From Apiosordaria backusii (taxonomy: Eukaryota > Ascomycota > Sordariomycetes > Sordariales > Lasiosphaeriaceae), in the NCBI GenBank assembly GCA_030549205.1, contig JAUKTV010000002.1, positions 558,001 through 622,000 on the forward strand: a stretch of 64,000 bases of DNA. Reading direction: 5' to 3'. The position numbers and the translations under genes are program-made. The notes beneath the pieces are model-generated. The model saw only the letters and a program-made list of their open reading frames with translations, was not told where the DNA came from and made no database searches. Shown piece after piece: positions 35,729 to 47,475 of the stretch; within the stretch, counting starts at the first letter, position 1, and each line of letters opens with the position of its first letter.

Positions 35729-37776
35729 ATGCCTAAGTCCTTTGTAGCGGCCCGAACTGAGAAACCCAGCACAAACATAGCCGAGTATCTCATACGGTCG
35801 ACGTCGACAGTACTCGAAGCTATTTTCAGCGAAAGCGGCAATGTTGGCGGCTCCATCGGCCTCCTGGAAAATGGGTCTTGCGCCTTTTTCAATATCGGAA
35901 CTCGTGCTGTAGATGATGGCCAGCCTCCAACAGAGGACACAGCATACCTCATCTCGTCAATTACCAAGCCGTTTCTAGGTCTTGCCATCGCACTCCTGGT
36001 CAATGATGGGAGACACAGCATCAGCTTTGAGACACCAGTCAAGCAGGTACTCCCTGAGCTTGAAGGACGGACCACAGTGGTGTCAGATCAGACGGACAAC
36101 GAACTGAGAATTTCTCATCTACTCGCGCACCGATCCGAGTTTATGAAGTTCACGAACCTCTGGGAAAGTCCAGATGGCATTGTTCCCTGGACAAGCATCG
36201 ACCCCGTGCTCACACTTCTACGGCACATGCCCCTGAGCAACAAGTATGCAGCCGGGTCGTTCGACAATACTCGGAACTACTCCAACGAGTGCTTCGCCCT
36301 GCTTGCTGAGATCATTGCAAGGACGGCAGGGATAGAATGGGGACAATTCGTTACAGAAAGGATCTTGCACCCGCTGCATATGACAAACACTTTCACCGGC
36401 GTCACCAAGGAACAGCTCCAGGGCAGGAACAATTTTGCGTCACCCCACACGGTCAAGGTGGATGGTCTGATTCCGGGAGGTCATCAGCAGCCCGGCGTCC
36501 AGTCGAGACACTGTACGAAAAATCCCAAGGCAGAGCCCACTATGATTCAGCCTTCGCAGGCTTCCTTCGCCGGCCCCGGCTATGAACAGACACCAATCGG
36601 CGCCGCAGCTGGTATGATGTCTTCGACGGGGGATCTTTTGAAGTTCTATGGCCATTTTCTCACAGTCTTCCACAAAATTTCCTCGAACACAATGTGCCTT
36701 GGCCATGACACCTCCGAAGTCGAACACGGCATGGTCACTTGGTGGAAGCATATCCTCTCTCGTACCGAAGAGGGGAACTCCATCTATGCCGGAGGCTGGT
36801 ATATCACAACACATTTTTCGGCTGAAAGATAAAGACTGACCCCAGCACAGGAACACTACCCAAGTGCCCTGGAGCCCTTGTGATTTGAGCCATCGATGGC
36901 CTGGCTCCGATGGCGACAACGCACGTCGCCTTCAGCGTGCTATCAAAAGCACTCAAAGCAACGGAGCTCTCACAGCCAATAAGATGTGGTACTTCTTCCA
37001 ACAGCTTGCGACTGGCGGAGGTGGCGGCGGTGGTGGCAAGAAGCTGGCGCTCTACCATGGCGGAAATATGGTCGGCGCTACTTCATGTTGTTTCCTGGGT
37101 ACGCTTCCCGTAACCAGCTCTGGACTATAGCCCATGATTTTAACGTCGCGTGACGGATATAGTCCCCTCACTCAACCAAGCAGTGGTAGTCCTTTGCAAC
37201 ACCCGTGGTTTCTACCTCGACGCCGCCAACATCACCTGCATGTTTCTTGCTGACGCCTTGGCGCGGAAAGTAACCGACCCCCGTGCGATTAAGAATTTGT
37301 ATAGCAGCCTGGACACGATTATCCGCCATATCAAGGGGAGTTACATACGTGATTTGGTGCTGTACGAAACAAAGCTAGAGGAAGAATATCCGCTGGTTGC
37401 AAGTGTTGACGACTTTGCGGGTTGTCTGGGCAAATTCCAGCTTGTTGAGGGAGTTTTTGCTGTGATCAATGGATCACACAGAGGTGTGTTGAAGTTTCAA
37501 CTGTACGGTCAGGGGTTCAAGTATTCATTAAGAGTGAAGCATGATTCCTCTGCAAGGGCTTCAGAGGTAACCATGACGTTTACAATGCCGATGAGAGACC
37601 TGGTTCCCCACGGGGTTGGGGGGAACAATCGTTTGGATATTAGAGATTTTGAGCTGGTGTTCAGAGGTCGAGAGCAAAACGGTGGGTCGTTTGGGGAATT
37701 TGTTTGGGTATTTGATCGGTCTGGAGCGCCGGCGGATGGGGTTGTGAGTGCGTTTGTTTGGAGACGGGTGGAGTGA
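35729..37776 (+). CDS. Beta-lactamase-fold serine hydrolase (class C / transpeptidase-like)
   Basis: Three exons, 35729-36798, 36851-37098 and 37163-37776, give 643 aa; the introns are 52 bp (GTATAT...AGCACAG) and 64 bp (GTACGC...GATATAG). They were deduced from frame and signals. Catalytic motifs fit the fold: S77-x-x-K80 in SSITKPF, Y184-S-N186 in YSNECF, and H426-G-G in LALYHGGNMVGAT as the third motif (KTG/HTG equivalent). Exon 3 reads VPSLNQAVVVLCNTRG, as in fungal beta-lactamase-related esterases that follow the hydrolase core with a beta-rich C-terminal domain. An eight-Gly run at about 412-419 is unusual. There is no signal peptide, so it is probably cytosolic. Relatives include LovD-type acyltransferases of secondary-metabolite clusters; no such cluster is visible here. 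The start is the ATG nearest the conserved part; an upstream in-frame ATG at 35638 is possible. Confidence 0.78.
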
Positions 37777-38217
37777 ACTTTTTGGTGATGAATGCTTGGT
37801 GTTTCTTGGTGTTGTCATCATCACCACTTGACTTTGGAATAGAGAACTGTCTTGGCTCGGTTAGCTCGGCGCTGTCTCAGCAGCCAGTTGTAACTTCTTG
37901 ACTCGGTCTCTATGATGGGCTCATTTGCATTTCGACTCTTTGGATCGGATAGTAGGCCGAAAACCAAGCCCTTTGTTTGCGCGATACCAAGACCGAGGCC
38001 AAGTGAATGCCGTCATTGTGGAGATGTTGGTTCATTGTCGCAAAACAAGGCACATCAGCTCTTGGAACAGGGTCAAAAAGCACATGGAAAAGCTATCATG
38101 CTGTCAAAATCGAGTTAATATTTGTAAAACAGAGTATCAAAACTGTCAGAGGGCTCCCTGAAGATCATCTGAATTACCACACGATTACCTTATCCAATAC
38201 CTACCTATCAAGCCAGA
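37777..38217. promoter_or_regulatory. Intergenic region before the amidotransferase-like gene
   Basis: These 441 bp have no recognisable coding sequence. They should contain the end of the hydrolase transcript and the promoter of the next gene on the same strand. Confidence 0.4.
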
Positions 38218-39186
38218 ATGGCCCCCCACAACACCAGCGAACCGGAACACCGAGACGAAGTCACGGCCCACCCGAAAGGTCGGGACGCGCCCGTCATCCG
38301 GATGATGGTGCTCGAGACGGACGAGCCCCACAAGGAAGACAAGAAGCGGCCCGGGAAGGCTACGTTCGGGGAGCTCTTGCACAACCACTTCACCAAAGCT
38401 GGAGAGTCGCATGATCCCCCCCTAGGGATCGAGACGGACAGGTGGTTCGTGGTCCCGGAGAAGGGGGGCACCATGCCAAAATTTGAGGACTTTGAGGGGT
38501 GCGATGCGTTGCTGATCACGGGGAGCATGTATGATGCGCATGGGGATGACGAGTGGATTTTGGATTTGTTGAAGTTATTGAGAGGTATGTTGTAACTAGA
38601 GATGTGACAACAAGAGGGTTGACATAAGCATGCGTGCGTAGATCTCTGGCAGAACCACGCCAAAATGCACTTCTCTGGCGTCTGCTTTGGGCACCAGCTT
38701 CTTTGCCGCCTCTTGGGAGCAGAGGTGAAGCCCTCGCCAAAGGGCGATTGGGAACTGGGTCACTCCCGGGTGGATTTAACCCCCATTGGACAAAAGCTCT
38801 TCCGGACGGATGATAGCTACGTGCATCTACACCAGATGCATCAAGACCATGTTGTTGCTCCCCCTACTGTCGAGAGCGCAAAGGGGCTGCTGCCAAAGGG
38901 GACTAAAGTGTATGTTTGGGGGAAATCAAAGCATACAAAGGTGCAGGGGGTTTACATCAAGGGGAAGATGTTCACCACGCAGGCGCACTTGGCATTTGAT
39001 GAGGAGATGGTCAAGAGGCAGATTGAGATGAGGGTCGAGGCGGGGAGTATTGAGGATAAGGACTCGGAGGCGGCGGACCAGGCGGCGGAGACGGCGGATC
39101 TGGACCATGACGGGGAGGTGGCAGCGGGGGCGATCTTGAGGTTTTTCCATGATGAGGATGAGGATGAGGATGAGGATGTTGATTGA
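38218..39186 (+). CDS. Class I glutamine-amidotransferase-like protein
   Basis: Exons 38218-38584 and 38642-39186; the 57-bp intron runs GTATGT...GTGCGTAG and the product is 303 aa. The core resembles the GATase1 domain of GMP-synthase-like fungal proteins (yeast YLR126C type): CDALLITGSMYDAH, the nucleophile elbow FSGVCFGHQLLCR with C137, and LHQMHQDHV before the usual Pro-rich stretch. The C-terminal His/Glu region (VQGVYIKGKMFTTQAHLAFDE) follows. The tail is acidic, from a GATGAG repeat encoding Asp-Glu pairs. The family hydrolyses glutamine or related amides; the substrate is unknown. It is the last intact gene before the AT-rich island, which starts roughly 120 bp after its stop. Confidence 0.85.
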
Positions 39187-40937
39187 GGGAGATGGTGGAT
39201 GGATGTAAGAGCAAGATTTCACTGATTCAGGGGTGGAGGCGGATGCAGGATAAGTATATTGTTGTATCGAGGGAAATTTTTTGCCATTTTCGGACTTGCT
39301 TGCAGGGTATATAGTTAATAAGCAGTACCCTACCCTCCTTCTTATTCTAATAAACTTATTTTCGGCTTTGGTTGAAAATAATTTTTATACTGTATAGGGA
39401 TTACATTTTAACTTAATTTAAAATTAGTTTACAGTTTTTAAAATATCGGAAGACGGTAGCTATAAAAGCTCTAAACTATATCTATTTAATGCTATTTACT
39501 TTATCTACTAGACTTTTAGTCTTCTATTTTATATTTATATTTTCAATAGCTTTATACTTACTTAGTTCCTTAATATTAACCGCTAGTATTATAGGCCTAA
39601 TTACTATAGTAAAATTATTATAGAAGCTATTTTATATAATAAAGAAGAAATATAACTAGCATATACTGAAAAATCAGGCAAACGATATTATTATAAGACT
39701 ATATAGGGCTTTATAAGATAGTAAGATTTTCCATTAAAATTATAATTTTTAAAAGAAAAAGGTTATAATTGCTATTTAGAAATAAGACCGTATATTAACT
39801 CTATTAAAAGTATATTTAAGTATATATACTTACTATTTTAGGATCTACCTTTCTCAATATTAAGTTTTATTTATTATAGGATTAAATAGAAGGGGTATAT
39901 ATAAATAAGTTATAAAAGATAAAGTTTAATAGATTGTTTTAACTAGCTTTAAATTAAAATAATAGAAACTCTTCTTAAAACTTTAAGTATAATAAAAATA
40001 AACTATAAATTAAATTGAACTTGCTTTTCTAATCTAAATGTTGCCTTCGGAAGGAGAAAAAATAATGAAAAACTGCCAGCTTTTTATACGTTATTTGCCT
40101 ATTAAGTACCGTTTATCTCTTCGTTTTAACCTAGCCTTGATAGCGGTTACTATATATTATATAACCGTAGAATGTTATTAGCGATGCTAGTATATTGGCG
40201 AACTCAGGGATGTCTCTCTTTCTGTTTCTTAGCATCAGATACCTCGAACTTCAAAGTACCTTTAGGCACGATACGTAATATAATATGTCCTTTCAGTATA
40301 TTACCGACTTGCAAATTAACCCTTTCCTTATTTAAGACGCCCGAGGTGCAAGCGTAGCTAACTTCCTTACATTATTTCTGAATATTCAAAAGTTATTACT
40401 AAGAAGTCCAGTGCAGTTCAAGTGTCTTCCTTTAACGAAAATACACTTCCCGTCCTTAAGAGATTTTAAGCTTAAAAATGGCGTAACTAAATATAACGCT
40501 ATAATTAATTTCATAAGTCGGCATACCCTACTATATAGCTCGACCCTTAAGCAGATATATTTAATAACAGGGTTATAGATTTAAATATACCACTATATTA
40601 AATTACACTAACCTAGTCTAAAGGTAACTGCTAAGGCATTAGACTCCCACCGTTCTTAATATAGGAGATACTTAATTAGGTATCGAAATATATAGTATTA
40701 AACGCTTTTATTATCTATATTAACTTTAAGACAATATTGAATAGATATATATATATAACTAAGCGAGGTATATCTAATCTTAAATACACTATATAATTAA
40801 CACAGTCCTATTGTATTAGAAAGTACCTTCTATTCTCGCCTCTATACTTACATCTCCTTATACTTCTAACCACTACTTACCGGTCAATTCCAAGTACTCG
40901 AAGCTCTAAAACAGATAATCCTTAAACACCTTTATTT

Positions 40938-41797
40938 GAATAGGTATGGCCAATTACAGGCCTAAGGGCCCTGTAATTAGTGCTCACATACTAGCTCACA
41001 GTGTAGCAGAAGTCTTATGCGTGATACCTATAGCTTAGTACTGGGGTACTAGAATACAGCACCTTGCAGGTGCTACAGAATAGAAATATAGTAGGTAAAT
41101 AATTATATTGTAGTGCTAGCTTTCTATAAATCCATTGTAATAATCTCTATAGTAAGGTTTGTACTCGACCTCTACTACATACCTACCGACTGACGTACGG
41201 TACCTTGCATACCCTAGCAGGCAGATGGGCTAAAGTACGGCTTAGTTAACTCTGAGGTTTACTAAGCCCTGTAAACTACTTACTAAGCCTTCTATAGCTT
41301 CCGATCTATAGAGCCTATAGGCCTATAATTTAGTATAGTAATAATATACCTACTTAACTATAGGCCTACTAATTCTAGGCCAGTTTAGCCAGCTTAGTGG
41401 TTGGCTACAGGTCTTATAGGCAGCTAAGTTAGCGTGGTTTACAGCTCTTTAAAAATCGACTTACGGCTATATAAAAGGGCTGCGAAACCTAATACCTATA
41501 ATCTAAAGTGCAGGTTAATATAAGGTTAGGATTAGGCCACTTATACTGCCTATAGTAGTAGGCCTTAGTAGCCTGAATATAAAATTGCAGGCAGTTTAGC
41601 CTACTGGTTAGCAGAATGTAGGCCTTTAAATAGCCCTACAGTGAAATGGGATGCTCGGCAAGTGCCGGGTAGCTGACGGATAGGCTTTCTTTTCCCTTAT
41701 ACTTAGCCTATAAGTTAAGTATTAGGAAGCTTCCACTATATAGTATAATAGTAGCCACCTACTGTAAACTTAGGCCTTACAGGGACCTAGTTTAACA
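40938..41797 (+). repeat. 860-bp repeat, copy A
   Basis: It begins GAATAGGTATGGCCAATTAC and ends GGGACCTAGTTTAACA. A 27-bp interrupted palindrome built on AATTACAGGCC...GGCCCTGTAATT lies near its left end, and a TATA-box-like TATATAAAAGGG near 41468-41479. It is the least mutated of three copies. Size, TG/CA-like ends (TG at 40937) and an internal TATA suggest an LTR or solo LTR, but the flanks show no target duplication. Confidence 0.75.
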
Positions 41798-42105
41798 ACT
41801 TTAAACGTCTTCCTCTCAACAGAATCGACTCTATCAAAACAGCATATAGTTTCGTTCTACAATATAACCAAGTTTATACTCCAAACTACCCGAAAATAGA
41901 TGTCAAATAGTATAGGGATCTCTTTCATCTACTCAACTATCCAGCCTACCTTAACCTTCTTAAGAATACTGTCAAAATCCTAAGGGGAGCCTGCGCTTTT
42001 CAGAGTATTAGCAATCCAAGATTATTCGCAGCAATCCTAATAATAACTAAATATAAAATCGTATTTTAGATTAAAGAACAACTCAATGTAGTCAATATAT
42101 AAAGA

Positions 42106-42965
42106 TGTTAAACTAAGTCCCTGTAAGGCCTAAGTTTATAGTGGGTAGCTGCTATTATACTATGTGGTGAAAGCTTCCTAATACTTGACCTACAGGCCAA
42201 GTATAAGGGAAAAGAGAGCCTACCTGTTAGCTATCCGGTATTTACCGAGCACCCTACTTTACTACAGGGCTATTTAAAGGCCTGCATCCTGCTAACTAGT
42301 AGGCTAAACTGCCTGCAATTTTATATTTAGGCTATTAAGGCCTACTACTATAAGTAGTATAAGTAGCCTAATCCTAACCCTATATTAACCTGCACTTTAG
42401 GTTATAAATGTTAGGTTTTACAGCCCTTTTATATAGCCGTAAGTCGATTTTTAAAAAGCTGTAAACTATACTAACTTAGTTGCCTATAAGACCTATAGTT
42501 AACTACTAAGCTGGCCAAACTAGCTTAAAATTAGTAGACCTATAGTTAAGTAGGTATATTATTACTATACTAAATTATAGGCCTATAAGCCTTATAAGTT
42601 AGAAGCTATAGAAAGCTTAATAAGTAGTTTATAGGGCTTAATAAACCTCGGGGTTAACCAAGCTATACTTTGGCCTATCTATCCGCTAGGGTATGTAAGG
42701 CACTACATATTAGTCGGTAGGTATATAGTAAAGGTCGAGTACGAACCCTACTATAAAGATTATTACAGTAGATTTATAGAAGGCTAGTACTACAATACAA
42801 TTGTTTACCTACTATATTTCTGTTCTACAGTACCTACAAGGTACTGTATTCTAATACCCCAGCACTGAGCTATAGGTATTACGTATAAGACTTCCGCTGC
42901 ACTGTAAGCTAGTATATGAGCACTAATTACAGAGCCCTTAGGCCTGTAATTAGCTATACCTATTC
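42106..42965 (-). repeat. 860-bp repeat, copy B (inverted relative to A)
   Basis: This is the reverse-complement counterpart of copy A with the same 860-bp length, from TGTTAAACTAAGTCCC to ATACCTATTC. Differences from A that I read are mostly C/T and G/A. It is separated from A by 308 bp and directly abuts copy C. Confidence 0.75.
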
Positions 42966-42969
42966 TAAT

Positions 42970-43689
42970 AGATAGAAATATAGTAAGTAAATAATTATAT
43001 TATAGTACTAGCCTTCTATAAATCTACTATAATAATCTCTATAGTAAGGTTTGTACTTAACCTTTACTATATACTTACCGACTGATATACGGTGCCTTGC
43101 ATATCCTAGTAGGCAGATAGGCTAAAGTACGGCTTAGTTAACTTTAAAGCTTATTAAGCCTTATAAACTACTTACTAAGCTTTCTATAGCTTTAGACCTA
43201 TAGAGCCTATAGGCCTATAATTTAATATAGTAATAATATACCTACTTAACTATAGGCCTACTAATTTTAAGCTAGTTTGGTTAGCCTAGTAGTTAACTAT
43301 AGGTCTTATAGGCAGCTAAGTTAACGTAGTTTATAGCTTTTTAAAAATCGACTTACGGCTATATAAAAGGGCTATAAAACCTAACATTTATAACCTAAAG
43401 TGCAGGTTAATATAGGGTTAGGATTAGGCCACTTATACTACTTATAGTAGTAGGCCTTAATAGCCTAAATATAAAATTGCAGGCAGTTTAGCCTACTGGT
43501 TAGCAGGATGCAGGCCTTTGAATAGCCCTGTAGTAAAGTAGGGTGCTCGGTAAGTACCGGATAGCTAACAGGTAGGCTCTCTTTTCCCTTATACTTGGCC
43601 TATAGGTCAAGTATTAGGAAGCTTCCACCACGTAGTATAATAGCAGCTACCCACTATAAACTTAGGCCTCACAGGGACCTAGTTTAACA
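42970..43689 (+). repeat. 860-bp repeat, copy C (truncated, about 720 bp)
   Basis: Same orientation as A and colinear with it from the phrase ATAGAAATATAGTA to the shared end GGGACCTAGTTTAACA. It lacks about the first 135 bp of the full element. It is more AT-shifted than A over most of its length. Confidence 0.75.
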
Positions 43690-45619
43690 TATATATACTA
43701 ATATAATATAATAAAAAGTTTATACTATATAAAGTTAATAACTTTATATTCAATACAACTGTACTTATAATTATAATCAGTTTTCTAAACGACGCCTTTA
43801 AAAATAGATTTAACTCGGTATAAAATCTCTACTCTATTTGGACAACCTTAAATTATAGTTTATTAAGTCTATTTTAAAAAGAAAGTATTTTTAATATTCT
43901 AATTTTCAGGTATCCCGGCTTTAACTGTTTAAAAATAAGTTTGTATATATAGCCAATTCAATATAATACTTACTTAAAATACCTATATATACTTAAATAG
44001 TATTTAGGATTTATAAACATTCTTACTCTTTATATATTCTAAAAAGGAGCTAGAAAAGTAATTAAAAGTCAGAAAAATTCTACTTTATAGTTAAATATAG
44101 CCATTAACTATCCTAAATATCGCAACTTAGGGCCAACTTTAATAAATAATAAACTATTAAAATACAAGTATATATTAAATATATATTAACCAGTCTATAT
44201 AAGTTAACGTTGTTATTACCGTTATCGGTCAACTTTTAAAGTTAGCCTTAATAAAGGTAACTACTTACTTAAGTCGTTCTATTAATATAAAAACTCTATT
44301 AAAGCCAACTGTTAATAACCTTAAAATTATCGGTAGGAAATACTAATTAAAAGAACTTAAATATCTCCGTTAAATTTTAAAAAGCGAAATTATTTTAAAA
44401 TCTAAATCGTTAAAGACCGCATGCAATATACAAACTAAGCTATATATTATATTTAAAGAGATTGATAATAAGACCTAAACATTATAAGTTATTATATAAA
44501 AAAAGGCAATAAAGAGAGCGTAGGACTATTCTTTTAGTAATATTAGTAGTATAGAGGTTAATCGCTAACTTTATAATATAAAATCAGATTACTTTAACTA
44601 ATTAAAAGCTAAACTTAATATTAAATTCTAATTTAAAAGCATCTTTAATAAACAGAGGTTAGTTACTTAACTCTTTATTAAAGATTTAAACGAAAGGTCC
44701 GAAAGTATTAAACTTTAGGCTTATCTTTATATGGTAAATACGCTAGTCTATTTAAGTAGACTTAAAAAGCTATCAAAGCTAACGCTAATACCGACACCCG
44801 CAAACGACCATATAATTAAATTAGTACCGCCGATATATAAAGTAAAGTAAGGTAGCTTATCTTAAAACATAAAGCTACTATATAAAACTATGCAATGCTT
44901 TTTCTACTATTAAAACCAAACAAACGACAGAATATTCTATATAAAATACAAAGCAAAAGATTACCTAAATAAATATTATCTCAACTAATATAACAAAAAT
45001 AGTACCATCTGATGCCTAAGCCCTACCTATAAGCATGAGAATATTAACAGATTACAGCCTTCAAAAGCCATCTTACTACTAAGCACTTATATAACATCTT
45101 TACTTATCGTTTTATAGAGTGCACGCCTGGAGAGACGGTAATAGACAGATCGGGATAAGATGTTTAGGGATTCAGGGTAAAATAGAAGTAGCATAGCTCC
45201 CTTAAGGCAATCACATATAGCTTACATACACGATTTTCCTATCTCAATACTTATTGAATCTTGAAACTATTTAGCATAATACTTTACAATGTCCTCTAAT
45301 TAAAGCTAAGTACCTACTTATCCGGCTACTAGTGCAGATTTTTGCAGAGCGTTAAGTGATCGAGTTTAAGTATTGAGGGAAACCCTACTCTATAATCGAA
45401 CTAGGTTAAGGATATAGGTCTTGCTAAGCTGAAAATAGAAATACGTAGGGTCCGGCTGATGTATACCGGATTTAATATAAAAACGTTAATAATCGAAAAT
45501 AACTTTCAACTGCTTAAATTAATACCTACGTAGAGGCCGAATATAATACCTACTTGTAAAATATAAAACCTTCTTTTACTGCTTTTTATTTGGTATTCCC
45601 GCTATATCAGCTTACAACC

Positions 45620-46345
45620 TTTCTACAAACATCACCCCCACTATAACCAGCCAAGCCACCTTAACATAGCAAATACCTTACTCTACTTAACTACTTTCGG
45701 TCCCTCATCATCTTTACCATAAATGGATTTAAAAGGCCGCGGTAGATACTAATAAAGAAACTTTTAATAGGAAAGAGCAATCGTTTCTCTAAAACTTAGT
45801 AAAGGGAAAAAAAGATCTAATAAAGATAATTACTTTTTAATATAATAAGAATAATAAACAGTTCTTTATAAATGTCGAGAACTGTATTATATTAGTTTTA
45901 CTAATTTGGAAAATGGTCAAGGGGGAGAAGGAAAGATATACACAATATAAAAAGCAAAATATAACTTGGCAAATTAGAAATAAAGGGTTTAACTTGCGTA
46001 CGCTGATTACAATATTGATCATCATACCCTGCAAAACTTAGATTAGGATATCGGATTTAATCGAGCCAAATTCTCCTACTAAAAGGAGAACAACACCTTC
46101 TAGAACAATGCCGGTCCATTAAGATAACAAGGACAGCGAAAGCGAAGCCAGCAAGAGCGAGGGCAATGAGAGTGGATAAGAGGGCGAAGAATTAAATAGA
46201 GAGGAGACCGACTTACAGTTAAAGAGCAGTAAAGAAGAGAAGAAAGTAAAGAAAAAGTTACAGAGACAGCGTATAGAGAAAGGCCGCAAGGTGAACTCAG
46301 GACAAAGAAAGGCGGTACAGTAAAGCAGAGGTTCAAAGCAAATGT
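45620..46345 (+). pseudogene. Decayed coding stretch, acidic/basic low-complexity protein
   Basis: One frame can be followed for about 240 codons, interrupted by TAA/TAG codons where CAA/CAG (or TGG) is plausible. Its C-terminal part has a biased but protein-like composition: KDSESEASKSEGNES, then EELNREETDLQL and KKVKKKLQRQRIEKGRK. The nearest relatives are unknown to me. The strand choice is moderately uncertain, because a minus frame at 46100-46336 is also open. Confidence 0.4.
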
Positions 46346-46564
46346 GGGATTTTCTTAATACACTGGTTTTGTTTTCTGATTTACTTATTATCTAAATCAT
46401 CTATATTTAATATATCTTTCTTTATTCACCAAGCCAGTTAGATATCTATATAAGTCTTGCATTTGAAATTACAACATTACTCGCAATACTGCCTAAAGTA
46501 CAACTCCCTACAGGATTCAAAAGCAAAGCAAGCTACCTCTAACTGAAAACGCATTCCGTAAGCC

Positions 46565-47475
46565 ACTCCACATTAGCAGCCAACATCACTCCAGCTTAGC
46601 GCTCTGTCTTTCCCATTCAATAGCACTATAAATGTTATATACAAGTTCCTTTAAGTCGGGAATTAAACCTTCGGCCAGGTCCTAAATCCCAACCTTTATT
46701 AGCTCCTACTTTATAGTAATACTTAGTTTCCTACAAGCGTTAAGCTTAATCCGACCTATCGTAGCGGGCCAGTAGTCTGTTATTTTTACCTTATATCGTT
46801 TAGAAGCTTTGGAAGTTTTAGAAACCATTTTACGCTTTATCGGTGCAATTGGCTGCAGCTTAGCGTCGTGCAATAAGCCCTCGGGAACCGGCTAAATAAT
46901 GGGCGAATCCTGCGGTTGGTAGAGTTGTAATTTCCTAAAGGTACCGAAGGATATAGGTTCACTCTTAAGCAGTATAAAGCTATTTTGTCTTTCTATTACC
47001 CTTCCTTCTTATTCTGTTTATTAGCCTTCGACTGAATAGTACAGCCGTAGAAAGAATACTTACTGTTATTATTCTCGCTTGACTGATAATCTGCAGTTAC
47101 CTTTCTAGGAAGATTTTGGTACTGTCCGGACTTGATCGTAACAATGGTATAACTGATAGCACTAGACAAGGGGGTTGCTATACTCCTATTACATTCTTCT
47201 TGCTTCTTTAGGATCCTGTCCAAGACATTCTTACAACCATCAGAATCAAGTTTTCTCGTTGCCTCTTACAGAAACTTTTAGTATCCTTTAACCATTTAAG
47301 CAGGTCCCAATTTCTGGAGCGGCTCGCATGCCGTACTGGGGAGGTTGGGAGTAGATTGGCCGACAACAGACGGCTCCGAAGTCAGCTCTGAAGTCAGGAT
47401 GATTTAGCTGGTTGCACGACCGATAAGAGAGGCTGACTGTGTCTAGGTACAATCAGCTAGAGTTTGAGTAGCCAT
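46565..47475 (-). pseudogene. Decayed gene of unknown family with GC-normal upstream region
   Basis: Reading leftward from an ATG at 47475 (MATQTLADCT), a single frame continues to 46996 with in-frame TAG/TAA codons, each one C-to-T step from CAG or CAA. The clearest intact part is VLDRILKKQEECNRSI to about 46999. A second stretch in another frame continues at about 46965-46565 (LHDAKLQPIAPIKRKM, DYWPATIGRIKLNA), again with TAG/TGA stops. A lost intron or indel lies between the two. The 180 bp upstream keep normal GC, with a TATA-like CTATAAATACC near 47655-47665 on the minus strand. The protein is not recognised. Confidence 0.5.
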
